Source: Streptomyces sp. 135 (lineage in GTDB: Bacteria; Actinomycetota; Actinomycetes; Streptomycetales; Streptomycetaceae). Taken from it: DNA of 64,000 nucleotides. Under the pieces are notes generated by a model that saw only the letters and a program-made list of their open reading frames with translations, ran no database searches and had not been told where the DNA came from. The translations under genes and the position numbers were made by a program. Location of the stretch: positions 1,612,001-1,676,000 of the forward strand of contig NZ_CP075691.1 in NCBI RefSeq assembly GCF_020026305.1, written 5' to 3'. Shown one piece after another: positions 36,289-45,433 of the stretch. Positions within the stretch are counted from its first letter, which is position 1. Each line of letters starts with the position of its first letter.

Positions 36289-37242
36289 TCAGCCCTTGGC
36301 CACGGCGCGCAGCCGGTCCACGACGTCGGCCCGCAGCTCGGCGGGCTCCAGGACCACCACGTCGGGCCCGAACTCCACCAGCCAGGCGTCAAGGCCGTGC
36401 CCGTAGGGAATCTCCAACTCGTCCCAGCCGTCGCCCAGTTCCCGTACCGAGGCGGCCTTGGCGCGCAGCGGGTAGCCGGCCCCGGCGCGCAGCCGGATCC
36501 GCGCGCTGCGGTCGGCGCTCTCCCCGGCCCAGCTCGCGACGGTCTCGCGGACCGTGACGACGTCCGGGACGTCGGCGGTGTACTTGCCCGCGCGGGCGCG
36601 CACCTTGCCGGTGATCCGGGAGAGCCGGAATACGCGCTCGGCGCCCCGGTCGCGGTCCCAGCCCGCGAGGTACCAGTGGCCGCGCCAGCACTCCAGCGCC
36701 CAGGGCTCCACATGGCGCTGCTCGGGACGGGCGGCGGTGGCCTTGCGGTAGTCGAAGACGACGGGGCGGCGGTCGCGGCAGGCGAGCATCAGCGGCTCGA
36801 AGGCCGCCTCGTGCGCGGGGATGCGCGGCTCCAGGGCGCTGTGCGCCCCGTACGGGTCGGCGTCCTCGGGCAGGCCCGCGGCGCGCAGCTTCTGGAGGGC
36901 GCCGCTGGCGGCTCCGGCCAGGCGCGCCTGCTGCCACACCTTGGCGGCGAGGCCGAGGGCCGCGGCCTCCTCGGCGTCGATGGTGATGGGCGGCAGGCGG
37001 TTGCTGTCGCGCCGGGCGAGGTAGCCGACCTCGCCGTCGAGGTTCTCCACGGTCTCGATGACCAGGCCCAGCTCGCGCAGATCGTCCTTGTCGCGCTCGA
37101 ACATCCGGTTGAAGGAGTCGTCGGATCCCGCTTCCAGATAGGCCTCGATCGACTCGCGCAGCTCCCGCTTGCTGAGCGGCCGCCGGGTCCCGAGCAGGCA
37201 CAGCGCCAGATTCATGAGCCGCTCGGCCTTGGCAATGGCCAT
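36289..37242 (-). CDS. pafB: WYL-domain transcriptional regulator PafB
   Basis: The 317-residue protein begins MAIAKAERLMNL, the winged-helix start typical of PafB, with AAGGG six bases before ATG 37242. It has the WYL domain (VVFDYRKATAARPEQRHVEPWAL) and the WCX extension. It precedes pafC by 16 bases, so PafB and PafC are made together. In mycobacteria the pair regulates RecA-independent DNA-damage genes, including proteasome genes. The FKBP terminator lies just upstream. Confidence 0.92.
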   Translation of the reverse strand: MAIAKAERLMNLALCLLGTRRPLSKRELRESIEAYLEAGSDDSFNRMFERDKDDLRELGLVIETVENLDGEVGYLARRDSNRLPPITIDAEEAAALGLAAKVWQQARLAGAASGALQKLRAAGLPEDADPYGAHSALEPRIPAHEAAFEPLMLACRDRRPVVFDYRKATAARPEQRHVEPWALECWRGHWYLAGWDRDRGAERVFRLSRITGKVRARAGKYTADVPDVVTVRETVASWAGESADRSARIRLRAGAGYPLRAKAASVRELGDGWDELEIPYGHGLDAWLVEFGPDVVVLEPAELRADVVDRLRAVAKG

Positions 37243-37315
37243 CGACGCCCTTTCTCGGCCTTTACACATTGTGCTTCCGACCGATGACCGTACCGCCCCG
37301 GGGTGTCCGGGCAAA

Positions 37316-37353
37316 GCCGAGGGTCCATGCCTGGTCAGGCATGGACCCTCGGC
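37316..37353. terminator. Terminator of the fkbA-like gene
   Basis: GCCGAGGGTCCATGCCT and its perfect complement form 17-bp arms around a four-base loop (GGTC), followed on the minus strand by TTT. It lies 24 bases after the stop of the FKBP gene at 37378. Confidence 0.9.
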
Positions 37354-37377
37354 GAAAGGATCAGGTCAAGGACGTCC

Positions 37378-37752
37378 TCAGACGGAGACCAGGTCGCAGA
37401 CGAAGATCAGCGTCTCGCCCGGGGCGATGCGGCCGCCGCCGGCGCCGCGGTCGCCGTACGCGAGGTGCGCGGGGATGATCAGCTCGCGGCGGCCACCGAC
37501 CTTCATGCCCTGCACGCCCTGGTCCCAGCCGGAGATGACCTGGCCGGCGCCGAGCTGGAACTCCAGCGGGTTGCCGCGGTTCCAGCTGGCGTCGAACTCC
37601 TCGCCCGTGCTGAAGGCGACGCCCACGTAGTGGACCTTGACGCGGTCGCCCGCCTTGGCGACCTCGCCGTCGCCCTCCCAGATGTCCCTGATCTGCAGCT
37701 CGGCCGGCGGCTCGCCACCCGGGAAGTCGACCTCGGGCTTGTCAATGCTCAC
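37378..37752 (-). CDS. FKBP-type peptidyl-prolyl cis-trans isomerase (cytoplasmic)
   Basis: The 124-residue protein is a single FKBP domain (VKVHYVGVAFSTGEEFDAS, GWDQGVQGMKVGGRREL, IPAHLAYG) with no signal peptide. It catalyses proline isomerisation during folding in the cytoplasm. It follows the two-domain lipoprotein FKBP gene by 59 bases. It is close to proteasome and paf genes, but the link is positional. Confidence 0.95.
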   Translation of the reverse strand: MSIDKPEVDFPGGEPPAELQIRDIWEGDGEVAKAGDRVKVHYVGVAFSTGEEFDASWNRGNPLEFQLGAGQVISGWDQGVQGMKVGGRRELIIPAHLAYGDRGAGGGRIAPGETLIFVCDLVSV

Positions 37753-37811
37753 GAAAATGCTCCTGCTTGGTACGGAAAGTCAGCGCGGACAGTCTTACAT
37801 CCCCGAAGGGC

Positions 37812-38810
37812 TTACGCCTTCGCCAGGATGTCCACGCAGAAGACCAGCGTGGAGTCCTTCTTGATGGAGCTGCCCTGCGGCGGCTGGTCGCCGTACCCCA
37901 GCTCCGGCGGGATGACGATGAGAACGCGGCTGCCGACCTTCTTGCCCGTCAGGCCCTGCGCCCAGCCCTTGACGACCTGCGCCAGCTGGAACTGGGCGAG
38001 CCGGCCGCTCTTGTACGAGGAGTCGAACTCCTTGCCGTCCGCCCAGAGCACGCCCTTGTACTGGCAGAGCAGGCTGTCGGTCTCCTTGATCTCGTCGCCG
38101 TCGCCCTCCAGGACGTACGACGCGACGAGCTTCTTGGGCGCGTCGGTCTTCGGGACGTCGATCGAGGGGGCCTTGCCGTCGGTGTTCGTGCCGACCTTGG
38201 GCAGGTCCTTGTTGGACTGCGCGACCTCCTGGCCCTTCACCGAGCTCTTGGCGTTGAAGGTGTTCACCAGGTCGACGACGAACACGAGGGTGTCCGAGCC
38301 CTTGATGCCCGCCTGCTTGTTGCCCTCCTCGCCGTAGCCCATCTTCGGGGGGATGGCGAGCTCCACGCGGCTGTCGAGCTTCTTGCCGACGAGCGCCTGG
38401 TCCCAGCCGGGGATGACCTGACCGACGCCGATCGGGAACACCGTGGGGTTGCCCCGGTCGTAGGAGTTGTCGAAGACCTTCGCCGTCGCCCAGATCTGGC
38501 CGAGGTAGTGGGCCTGGAGGTAGTCGCCCTTGGCGACCTCCTTGCCCTTGCCCTCGATCAGCGTCTTGACCGCGAGGTCGGAGGACGCCTTGCCGGGGCC
38601 CTTGGCGACGGTCGGCTTCTGGCCGAACTTCGTGCCCTTCGTGATCTCGGGCAGCGGTCCGGCCACGATCTTCGCCGTCGGCGCGGCCGACGGCGAGTTG
38701 GTCGGGCTGTCGCTGGGCTTGGGCTTGGCCTTGTCGGCCTTGTCGTCACCGCAGCCTGCCAGCGTGAGCAGGCCGGCCGGGACGGCAAGAAGGAGTGAGC
38801 GTCGGCGCAC
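37812..38810 (-). CDS. Two-domain FKBP-type isomerase lipoprotein
   Basis: The 332-residue lipoprotein has a lipobox LTLAGC with Cys20, then a Lys/Ser/Pro-rich linker and two FKBP domains (about residues 75-180 and 225-332). The first has GWDQALVGKKLDSRVEL and the second GWAQGLTGKKVGSRVLI. It would assist folding at the outer face of the membrane. It is in tandem with the cytoplasmic FKBP gene, so the pair covers both compartments. Confidence 0.93.
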   Translation of the reverse strand: MRRRSLLLAVPAGLLTLAGCGDDKADKAKPKPSDSPTNSPSAAPTAKIVAGPLPEITKGTKFGQKPTVAKGPGKASSDLAVKTLIEGKGKEVAKGDYLQAHYLGQIWATAKVFDNSYDRGNPTVFPIGVGQVIPGWDQALVGKKLDSRVELAIPPKMGYGEEGNKQAGIKGSDTLVFVVDLVNTFNAKSSVKGQEVAQSNKDLPKVGTNTDGKAPSIDVPKTDAPKKLVASYVLEGDGDEIKETDSLLCQYKGVLWADGKEFDSSYKSGRLAQFQLAQVVKGWAQGLTGKKVGSRVLIVIPPELGYGDQPPQGSSIKKDSTLVFCVDILAKA

Positions 38811-38981
38811 GGTGGGGGCCTCGTATCGGTCGATCTTGTGGGTTGGAGTGCGCGCAACTCTACGGCGTGAGAAGGGCGCCGCACGAGGAACGTACGGCGC
38901 CCGCGTTGCGTTCCCACAACGCCGCTCACATCACACGGCCATCACACGGCTACCACGCGGCCATGCCACGGCCCCACCGGC

Positions 38982-40343
38982 TCACATCCCGGCGATGAGC
39001 TTCTCCACCCGGTCGTCCACCGACCGGAAGGGGTCCTTGCACAACACGGTGCGCTGTGCCTGGTCGTTGAGCTTGAGGTGCACCCAGTCGACCGTGAAGT
39101 CGCGGCGCTGCTCCTGGGCACGCCGGATGAAGTCTCCGCGCAGCCGCGCCCGGGTGGTCTGCGGGGGCACCGACTTGCCCTCGAAGATCTTCAAGTCGTT
39201 GCAGATCCGGGCGGCTTGGCCCTTCTTCTCCAGGAGGTAGTAGAGGCCCCGGCGGCGGTGGATGTCGTGGTAGGCGAGGTCTATCTGGGCGACCCGCGGA
39301 TGCGACATGGTCATGTTGTTCTTGGCCCGGTACCGCTCGATGAGCTTGTACTTCATGACCCAGTCGATCTCGGTGCCGATGCGGTCGAGGTCCTCGGACT
39401 CGATCGCGTCCAGCGTGCGGCCCCACAGTTCGAGCACCTGCTCGACGGTGCCGGTGCGGATGCCGCGGCGGTCGACGAAGTCCACCGCCTTCTCGTAGTA
39501 CTCGCGCTGCACTTCGAGGGCGGACGCCTCGCGGCCACTGGCCAGGCGCACCTTGCGGCGGCCCGTGATGTCGTGGCTGACCTCGCGGATGGCCCGGATC
39601 GGGTTCTCCAGGGTGAGGTCGCGCATGACCGTGCCGGCCTCGATCATGCGCAGCACCAGGTCGGTGGCGCCGACCTTGAGGAGCATGGTCGTCTCGGACA
39701 TGTTCGAGTCGCCGACGATGACGTGGAGCCTGCGGTAGCGCTCGGCGTCCGCGTGCGGCTCGTCGCGGGTGTTGATGATCGGCCGGGAGCGGGTGGTCGC
39801 GGACGAGACGCCTTCCCAGATGTGCTCGGCGCGCTGGCTGACGCAGTACACGGCGCCGCGCGGTGTCTGCAGCACCTTGCCCGCGCCGCACAGCAGCTGC
39901 CGGGTCACGAGGAACGGAATGAGAATGTCCGCGAGCCGGGAAAACTCTCCGTGCCGGGCCACCAGGTAGTTCTCGTGGCAGCCGTAGGAGTTTCCCGCCG
40001 AGTCGGTGTTGTTCTTGAAGAGATAGACGTCGCCCGCGATTCCCTCCTCGTGCAGGCGGCGTTCGGCATCGACGAGCAGGCCTTCCAGAATGCGCTCGCC
40101 TGCTTTGTCGTGGGTGACCAGCTCGGTCACGTTGTCACATTCGGGTGTGGCGTATTCCGGATGTGATCCCACGTCAAGATAGAGGCGGGCGCCGTTCCGC
40201 AGGAAGACGTTGCTGCTGCGGCCCCATGACACAACACGGCGGAAGAGGTAGCGCGCCACCTCGTCAGGCGACAGGCGGCGCTGTCCCCTGAACGTGCACG
40301 TGACGCCGTACTCGTTCTCCAGCCCGAAAATGCGGCGGTCCAT
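38982..40343 (-). CDS. pafA: Pup-protein ligase PafA
   Basis: The 453-residue ligase joins the C-terminal Glu of Pup to substrate lysines. It has the GLENEYG motif with the catalytic Glu/Asn, the ATP-binding [21 protein letters not shown] segment split by a conserved loop, and [22 protein letters not shown]. It is a paralog of Dop, which has GIETEYG instead. It sits nine bases after the MFS gene and 2.5 kb away from prcA, separated by the MFS and LacI genes, rather than directly in the pup operon. Confidence 0.97.
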   Translation of the reverse strand: MDRRIFGLENEYGVTCTFRGQRRLSPDEVARYLFRRVVSWGRSSNVFLRNGARLYLDVGSHPEYATPECDNVTELVTHDKAGERILEGLLVDAERRLHEEGIAGDVYLFKNNTDSAGNSYGCHENYLVARHGEFSRLADILIPFLVTRQLLCGAGKVLQTPRGAVYCVSQRAEHIWEGVSSATTRSRPIINTRDEPHADAERYRRLHVIVGDSNMSETTMLLKVGATDLVLRMIEAGTVMRDLTLENPIRAIREVSHDITGRRKVRLASGREASALEVQREYYEKAVDFVDRRGIRTGTVEQVLELWGRTLDAIESEDLDRIGTEIDWVMKYKLIERYRAKNNMTMSHPRVAQIDLAYHDIHRRRGLYYLLEKKGQAARICNDLKIFEGKSVPPQTTRARLRGDFIRRAQEQRRDFTVDWVHLKLNDQAQRTVLCKDPFRSVDDRVEKLIAGM

Positions 40344-40352
40344 GACTGAACA

Positions 40353-41612
40353 TTACGCCTGATGCCCGGCACTGAAACCGGGTTCGACGGCACCGTTTCG
40401 ATCATTTTCCGATGAACCCGCAACGATCCCGGATTCATGGGCCGGAACCAGTACCCGAGCGGTGGCCAGCAAAACCAGCAGGGCGGCCGCCCCGGCGAGC
40501 GCGGGAACCGCGAATCCCCCCGCCGTCCCGCCCCACTCGACGACGGGCCCGGCGGCGGCGGTTCCGAGCGACGCCCCGACGGTGAACGTCGTCACGAGCC
40601 AGGAGAACGCCTCGGTGACGGTCCCGCGCGGGGCGTGCCGGTCGACGATGATGAAGGCACACGCCAGCGACGGCGCGAGGAAGACCCCCGCGAGAGCGGA
40701 GAGCGCGATCATCGCGAGCGCGCCGGGCACAAGCACCAAGGGCACGTAGCAGACGGCGAGCAGGGCCACCAGGACGCTGAGGCGCTTCTCCGGCACGCCG
40801 CTCCACTGCCGCGCGCCGTAGACCGAACCGCCGATCAGCGCGCCGAGCCCGAGCGCCGCCATCATCCAGCCGTACACCGCGTCGCCGCCGTGCCCGTCCG
40901 CGTACGACACACCGGCGACGGTGATGGAGCCGAGCGCCATGCCGATGAAGAGGAACGCGCCGAGCAGCGCGAGGAGCCCCGGCGAGCGCAGGGCGCCGAG
41001 CCAGTGCGCCTCGCGCGGCTCCGAACGCCAGGCGCGCGAGGGCTGCGACACCACCACGGAGACAGCACCGAGCAGGCCCACGGCGTTCACCACCAGCAGC
41101 GCCGCCTGCTCCGACCACAGGGCCACACAGCCCGTCACGAGCAACGGCCCCACGGTGAACATGACTTCCTGGGCGATCGCGTCCATGGCGTACGCCGTGT
41201 GGACCTGCTCCTCCTTGCCGAGGACGCTCGGCCACAGGGCCCGCAGGCCGCCCTCCAGAGGCGGCGTGAACAGCCCCGCCGCGCCCACCGCCACGTAGGC
41301 CAGGGCCAGCTGGTCGGGGCCGGTGAACGCGAAGGCCGCCATCCCGAGCCCGGAGAGCAGGGCCGCGGGCAGCTGCACGCGCGGCTGGCCGTACAGGTCG
41401 ACGAGGCGCCCGAGCAGCGGCTGCCCCGCCGCGTTGGCCACGCCGTACACCGCGGCGAGGGCACCGGCCAGGCTGTAGGTGCCGCCCTCGGCCCGGATGA
41501 ACAGCACGATCGCGATCGCGGCCGTGGCGTTGGGCAGCCGGCCCACCAGCGTCCCGGCGAGCAGCCGTGTCGCGTATCGCGTCCGGAGGATCTCCGCGTA
41601 ACCCGCAGCCAT
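40353..41612 (-). CDS. MFS transporter upstream of pafA
   Basis: The 419-residue protein has about twelve hydrophobic segments, with GRLPNATAAIAIVLFI in the first helix and GVANAAGQPLLGRLVD in the loop after helix 2. It is a drug/metabolite efflux-like major facilitator of unknown substrate. Its stop is nine bases before the pafA start, so the two genes are probably co-transcribed. A near-palindromic site at 41653-41679 lies upstream, in the divergent gap shared with a LacI-type regulator. Confidence 0.9.
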   Translation of the reverse strand: MAAGYAEILRTRYATRLLAGTLVGRLPNATAAIAIVLFIRAEGGTYSLAGALAAVYGVANAAGQPLLGRLVDLYGQPRVQLPAALLSGLGMAAFAFTGPDQLALAYVAVGAAGLFTPPLEGGLRALWPSVLGKEEQVHTAYAMDAIAQEVMFTVGPLLVTGCVALWSEQAALLVVNAVGLLGAVSVVVSQPSRAWRSEPREAHWLGALRSPGLLALLGAFLFIGMALGSITVAGVSYADGHGGDAVYGWMMAALGLGALIGGSVYGARQWSGVPEKRLSVLVALLAVCYVPLVLVPGALAMIALSALAGVFLAPSLACAFIIVDRHAPRGTVTEAFSWLVTTFTVGASLGTAAAGPVVEWGGTAGGFAVPALAGAAALLVLLATARVLVPAHESGIVAGSSENDRNGAVEPGFSAGHQA

Positions 41613-41652
41613 ACCGTCCTGCCCCTCCCCCGCGCCGCCACGGCCGGGGTTT

Positions 41653-41679
41653 TACGTATAACGTCGAGCGTCATACGTA
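41653..41679. promoter_or_regulatory. LacI-type operator candidate between MFS-pafA and lacI-like genes
   Basis: TACGTATAACGT and GCGTCATACGTA form 12-base arms matching at 10 positions around a CGA centre. The site lies between the start codons of the MFS (41612) and LacI (41741) genes. LacI proteins bind such dyads and usually autoregulate; pafA expression could be affected through the MFS transcript. Confidence 0.55.
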
Positions 41680-41740
41680 CCATGAGCCCAGTCCGCAGGT
41701 CCACCGCGCCCGCACCCGCGGGCCGATCAGGGAGGTGACA

Positions 41741-42766
41741 GTGGCCGGACCACAGCAGGAAGCCGGAACCCCCCGGCCCCCCACGAGCCGCGACGTCGCG
41801 CGCGCCGCAGGCGTCTCACAGGCCACCGTCTCCCTCGTACTCGGCGACAAGTGGCGCGGCCGCGTCGCCGAACCGACCGCCGAGCGCGTGCGCGCCACCG
41901 CACGGCACCTCGGCTACCGCCCCAACCTCGCCGCCCGGAACCTGCGCCTCGGCAGGACCAGGACAGCGCTGCTCGTCGTCCCCGCCCTCACCAACGAGTT
42001 CTTCGCGCACGTCTACACCGGAGCCGCCCGCGTCGCCGCCCGGCACGGCTTCGGCGTCCTCCTCTACCCCTCCCCCGAAGGCACCGGACCCGCCCGCGAC
42101 CCCTTCGAGTCGGCACGCGCCTCACTGGACGGCGTCCTCGCCTCCTCCATGGCCTCGGACACCCTCGCCACCATCCGCGGCGACGACCTGCCCCTGGTCA
42201 TGCTCGACAGCGACCCCGCGCACAGCCTCGGCGCCGCCACCGTCAACCTCGACCTCGCCGAGGGCATGCGCCAGGTGACAGAGCATCTGCTCGCACTCGG
42301 CCACCGCGACTTCCTGCACCTCGCGGCAGCCGTCGACTCCTGGACCTTCGACGTACGCGCGGAAGCCCTCGCCACGGCCCTGCACGGCACGGACGCGACC
42401 GTACGGCGCGTCGCGGCACCCCTGACCGTCGAGGCCGCCCGCACCGCCGCAGAAGCCGCCCTGGCCCCTCCGGGCCCCCACCCCACGGCGGTCATCTGCG
42501 ACGACGACTTCCTCGCCGCCGGCGTCTGCAAGGCCGCCCGCCGGCTCGGACTGCGCGTCCCCGAGGACCTCTCGGTGACCGGCTTCGACGACATGACTCT
42601 CGCGACCGCCGTCGAGCCGGAACTGACGACCGTACGGCTGCCCGCCGAACACTTCGGCGAGCGCGGCATGGAAACCTTGGTCGCCGTCGTCGAGGGCCGC
42701 ACCCCCGAAGCCACCCCGCTCCCCGTCGAACTCGTCGTCCGCGGCTCGACCGGGCCCGCCCGCTAG
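41741..42766 (+). CDS. LacI-family transcriptional regulator
   Basis: The 341-residue repressor has the LacI helix-turn-helix (TSRDVARAAGVSQATVSLVL), the hinge with the conserved YRPNLAARNL, and the sugar-binding-protein-like core with AVICDDDFLAAGV and SVTGFDDM. The GTG at 41741 follows GGAGG by five bases. It is divergent from the MFS-pafA unit, and its likely operator is in between. The effector cannot be predicted. Confidence 0.92.
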   Translation: MAGPQQEAGTPRPPTSRDVARAAGVSQATVSLVLGDKWRGRVAEPTAERVRATARHLGYRPNLAARNLRLGRTRTALLVVPALTNEFFAHVYTGAARVAARHGFGVLLYPSPEGTGPARDPFESARASLDGVLASSMASDTLATIRGDDLPLVMLDSDPAHSLGAATVNLDLAEGMRQVTEHLLALGHRDFLHLAAAVDSWTFDVRAEALATALHGTDATVRRVAAPLTVEAARTAAEAALAPPGPHPTAVICDDDFLAAGVCKAARRLGLRVPEDLSVTGFDDMTLATAVEPELTTVRLPAEHFGERGMETLVAVVEGRTPEATPLPVELVVRGSTGPAR

Positions 42767-42787
42767 CCCGCCCCGCGCCCCACACAC

Positions 42788-42835
42788 GCGAACGCCCCGC
42801 CTCCCGGCCGGACGGCCGGAGCACGGGGCGTTCGC
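42788..42835. terminator. Bidirectional terminator between lacI-like gene and prcA
   Basis: GCGAACGCCCCG and CGGGGCGTTCGC form 12-bp perfect outer arms, with a second CCGGCC/GGCCGG stem in the enclosed segment. It lies 22 bases after the LacI stop and 22 bases after the prcA stop, so it can serve both converging transcripts. Confidence 0.85.
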
Positions 42836-42856
42836 CACAGTGAGCCACCCGATGAA

Positions 42857-43630
42857 CTACTCGACGTCGCCGCCGGACCGCGGCGCGGGCCCGGCATCCT
42901 CATCCGTATCACCGGCCGCATCCGTCGCACCGCCCTCGTCCAGCAGACGCGAGAGCTGACGCCCCACGATCCGCTTGAACTTGCGCTGCTGCGGACGCGT
43001 ACGGTCGAGCACCGCGACCTCCAGGCGCTCGGCGGGAATCTCCCGCTCAGTGCCGTTGGTGTCCCGCGAAAGCGCCCGCACGGCCAGCTTGAGCGCCTCC
43101 GCGAGCGTCATGCCGTCATGGTGGTGCTGGTCGAGGTACTGGCTGATCTGCTCGGCGTTACCACCCACGGCGAGCGAACCGTGCTCGTCGACGATGGAAC
43201 CGTCGTGCGGCAGCCGGTAGATCTGATCGCCCTCGCGGGTCTCGCCCACCTCGGCGACCACCAGCTCCACCTCGTACGGCTTCTCGGCCGCACTGGAGAA
43301 GATCGTGCCCAGCGTCTGCGCGTACACATTCGCCAGACCGCGCGCCGTCACGTCGTCCCGGTCGTAGGTATAACCACGGAGATCGGCGTAACGGACGCCG
43401 CCGATCCGGAGGTTCTCGTACTCGTTGTACTTGCCGGCGGCCGCGAAACCGATGCGGTCATAGATCTCGCTGAACTTGTGCAGCGCACGGGACGGGTTCT
43501 CGCCGACGAACACGATGCCGTCGGCATACTGCAGGACGACCAGACTGCGGCCGCGCGCGATGCCCTTGCGGGCGTATTCCGCCCGGTCGGCCATCTGCTG
43601 CTGAGGTGATACATAGAACGGCGTCGACAC
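42857..43630 (-). CDS. prcA: 20S proteasome alpha subunit
   Basis: The 257-residue alpha subunit begins with [20 protein letters not shown], which forms the gate and docking region, and continues with the typical proteasome fold ([16 protein letters not shown]). The C-terminal 30 residues are disordered and acidic. Alpha rings bind the ARC ATPase and admit pupylated proteins to the PrcB active sites. GTG 43630 is the start. It follows prcB by 53 bases. Confidence 0.97.
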   Translation of the reverse strand: MSTPFYVSPQQQMADRAEYARKGIARGRSLVVLQYADGIVFVGENPSRALHKFSEIYDRIGFAAAGKYNEYENLRIGGVRYADLRGYTYDRDDVTARGLANVYAQTLGTIFSSAAEKPYEVELVVAEVGETREGDQIYRLPHDGSIVDEHGSLAVGGNAEQISQYLDQHHHDGMTLAEALKLAVRALSRDTNGTEREIPAERLEVAVLDRTRPQQRKFKRIVGRQLSRLLDEGGATDAAGDTDEDAGPAPRSGGDVE

Positions 43631-43683
43631 CGGATCCGTCCCTTTCTGTCAAAAAACTTCAGTCAGTGGCGAATTCGGAGCGA

Positions 43684-44529
43684 TCAGAGCAGCGCGGCGC
43701 GCGGGCCGTCCGGCTGTTCCATCCGCTTCTCCAGGATCGAACGCGCGATCGCGGCCGACTCGTCGTCCGTGAGCCGCCGGAACCCCTCGTCGGAGATGAC
43801 GGTGACAATGGGAAAGATCCGACGAGCCATGTCGGGGCCGCCCGTCGCCGAGTCGTCGTCGGCGGCGTCGTACAGCGCCTGGACGACGAGCGTCGTCGCC
43901 TGCTCCTCGGTCAGACCGTCGTGGTACAGCTTCTTCATCGCACCACGCGCGAAGACCGACCCGGAGCCGGTCGCCGCGAACCCGTGCTCCTCGGAGCGGC
44001 CGCCCGTGACGTCGTAGGAGAAGATACGGCCCTTCTCGCGGTCCACGTCATACCCCGCGAAGAGCGGCACCACGGCGAGGCCCTGCATGGCCATGCCGAG
44101 ATTGCCGCGGATCATCGTGGAAAGACGGTTCGCCTTGCCCTCCAGGGAGAGCGTGGCACCCTCCACCTTCTCGAAGTGCTCCAGCTCCAGCTGGAAGAGC
44201 TTCACCATCTCCACGGCCAGGCCCGCCGTACCGGCGATGCCCACCGCCGAGTACTCGTCGGCGGGGAAGACCTTCTCGATGTCCCGCTGCGCGATGACGT
44301 TCCCCATCGTCGCCCGCCGGTCACCGGCGAGGACCACACCGCCGGGGAACGTCACGGCCACGATGGTGGTGCCGTGCGGAGCCTCGATGACGCCCTTGGT
44401 GGGCGGCAGTTGGCGATTGCCCGGCAGGATCTCGGGCTGGTGCTCGGACAGGAAATCCATGAAGGACGACGAGCCAGGCGTCAGGAAGGCAGCTGGTAGA
44501 CGCCCGGTGCTACGAGGATTGGCTTCCAC
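43684..44529 (-). CDS. prcB: 20S proteasome beta subunit, precursor
   Basis: The 281-residue precursor has a 53-residue propeptide followed by the catalytic N-terminal nucleophile Thr54 in [10 protein letters not shown]; autocatalytic cleavage occurs before this Thr. The core has [14 protein letters not shown] and [19 protein letters not shown]. The GTG at 44529 is chosen because it gives [15 protein letters not shown], equivalent to the known S. coelicolor N-terminus, with AAGGA six bases ahead. The first 49 bases lie inside the 3' end of the endonuclease-like gene, so translation of the two is likely to be coupled. Confidence 0.97.
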   Translation of the reverse strand: MEANPRSTGRLPAAFLTPGSSSFMDFLSEHQPEILPGNRQLPPTKGVIEAPHGTTIVAVTFPGGVVLAGDRRATMGNVIAQRDIEKVFPADEYSAVGIAGTAGLAVEMVKLFQLELEHFEKVEGATLSLEGKANRLSTMIRGNLGMAMQGLAVVPLFAGYDVDREKGRIFSYDVTGGRSEEHGFAATGSGSVFARGAMKKLYHDGLTEEQATTLVVQALYDAADDDSATGGPDMARRIFPIVTVISDEGFRRLTDDESAAIARSILEKRMEQPDGPRAALL

Positions 44530-45086
44530 GAGTTTCCTTCCAGGTAAGCGGTGGCTCGGCGGGTCTTGTCGGGGTCGTCCCCCAACTTGCCGAGGCCTGA
44601 GTTGCAGTTGAAGCACAGTACGCCACGGACTTTACCCGTCTCGTGACAGTGATCCACATGGATTGCGGGGGCACTGAGACAGATCACGCAGAGTCCCTTT
44701 TGGGCGGCGATCATTTCGTCGCGCTCGGCTTGGGTCATGCCGTACTGGCGCTTGAGGTGACCGGCACGCCCTTCAGCCGCTTTACATGGCTTGCAGCGCG
44801 TGGCGAGACCATCCGGAGCCGTGCTGTTGCGATGCCACTCGCTGTGCGGCTTGGTCTCCCCACAGACACGGCACCGCTTGTGTCCGGCTGGCACGCCGCC
44901 TCTCTCGTGCACCTTCTTGCCCTTGGCCTCCTGGCGGCGTCGGTAGCGCTGTGCGCCATACTCCGCGACGCACTGCCGACACCGCGTCTGGAGACCGTCT
45001 CGTCGGTTTCTGTCCGCCGCGAAGGACTCAAGTGACAGCGCTCGCCCGCACCCCGCGCACTGCTTCCCTCCGACAGAATCGGACAT
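44481..45086 (-). CDS. Endonuclease VII-like HNH protein inside the pup operon
   Basis: The 201-residue protein has two CxxC-type zinc-finger modules in its first half (CAGC with CRQC, and CRVC with CKPC) and a C-terminal endonuclease VII/HNH domain with [17 protein letters not shown] and [11 protein letters not shown]. Related phage enzymes cut branched DNA. It starts five bases after pup and overlaps the prcB start by 49 bases. A gene at this place is, as I recall, usual in Streptomyces, but I know of no established role. DNA-damage processing or regulation of the proteasome operon are possible; both are inferred. Confidence 0.9.
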   Translation of the reverse strand: MSDSVGGKQCAGCGRALSLESFAADRNRRDGLQTRCRQCVAEYGAQRYRRRQEAKGKKVHERGGVPAGHKRCRVCGETKPHSEWHRNSTAPDGLATRCKPCKAAEGRAGHLKRQYGMTQAERDEMIAAQKGLCVICLSAPAIHVDHCHETGKVRGVLCFNCNSGLGKLGDDPDKTRRATAYLEGNSWKPILVAPGVYQLPS

Positions 45087-45091
45087 TTAAC

Positions 45092-45310
45092 TCACTGACC
45101 ACCTTTTTGCACAAAGCTTCGAACGAAGTCCTCGGCGTTCTCCTCGAGCACATCATCGATTTCGTCGAGAACAGAGTCCACGTCATCGTTCAGCTTCTCC
45201 TGGCGCTCCTTGAGGTCCTCCGAGGCCTGCGCGTCCTGCGCCTGCTCCTCGGTCTCCTCGGTGGAGCGCGTCGCCTTCTGCTGTCCGCCGCCGGTGTCCT
45301 TGGTCGCCAT
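45092..45310 (-). CDS. pup: Prokaryotic ubiquitin-like protein Pup
   Basis: The 72-residue modifier is disordered at its N-terminus and helical in the middle (DSVLDEIDDVLEENAEDFVR), the part bound by ARC coiled coils. It ends in Gly-Gly-Gln; the Gln must be deamidated by Dop before PafA can attach Pup to lysines. ATG 45310 is preceded by GGTGAGGT. The 123-bp gap to dop is likely to contain a promoter; no terminator is visible there. The endonuclease-like gene follows after five bases. Confidence 0.98.
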   Translation of the reverse strand: MATKDTGGGQQKATRSTEETEEQAQDAQASEDLKERQEKLNDDVDSVLDEIDDVLEENAEDFVRSFVQKGGQ

Positions 45311-45433
45311 CTACCTCACCCCGCTCGCTCGGTTAGACGTTCTTGATCAGACCCTACAAGCCGGGTCCGACATCGGCCCCGCGTTCGTTCAACGTGCGGG
45401 ACCCACCTCAGTGATTCCCCCGCCGGTGACCTT

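Noticed and set aside
44530..44616. Upstream extension of prcB
   Set aside because: Extending the frame to 44616 would add basic non-homologous residues; the GTG at 44529 gives the known N-terminus and has a ribosome binding site.
44481..45086. Homing endonuclease or mobile element in the pup locus
   Set aside because: No intron, intein, inverted terminal repeat or target-site duplication is visible; the gene fits snugly in the operon with overlap.
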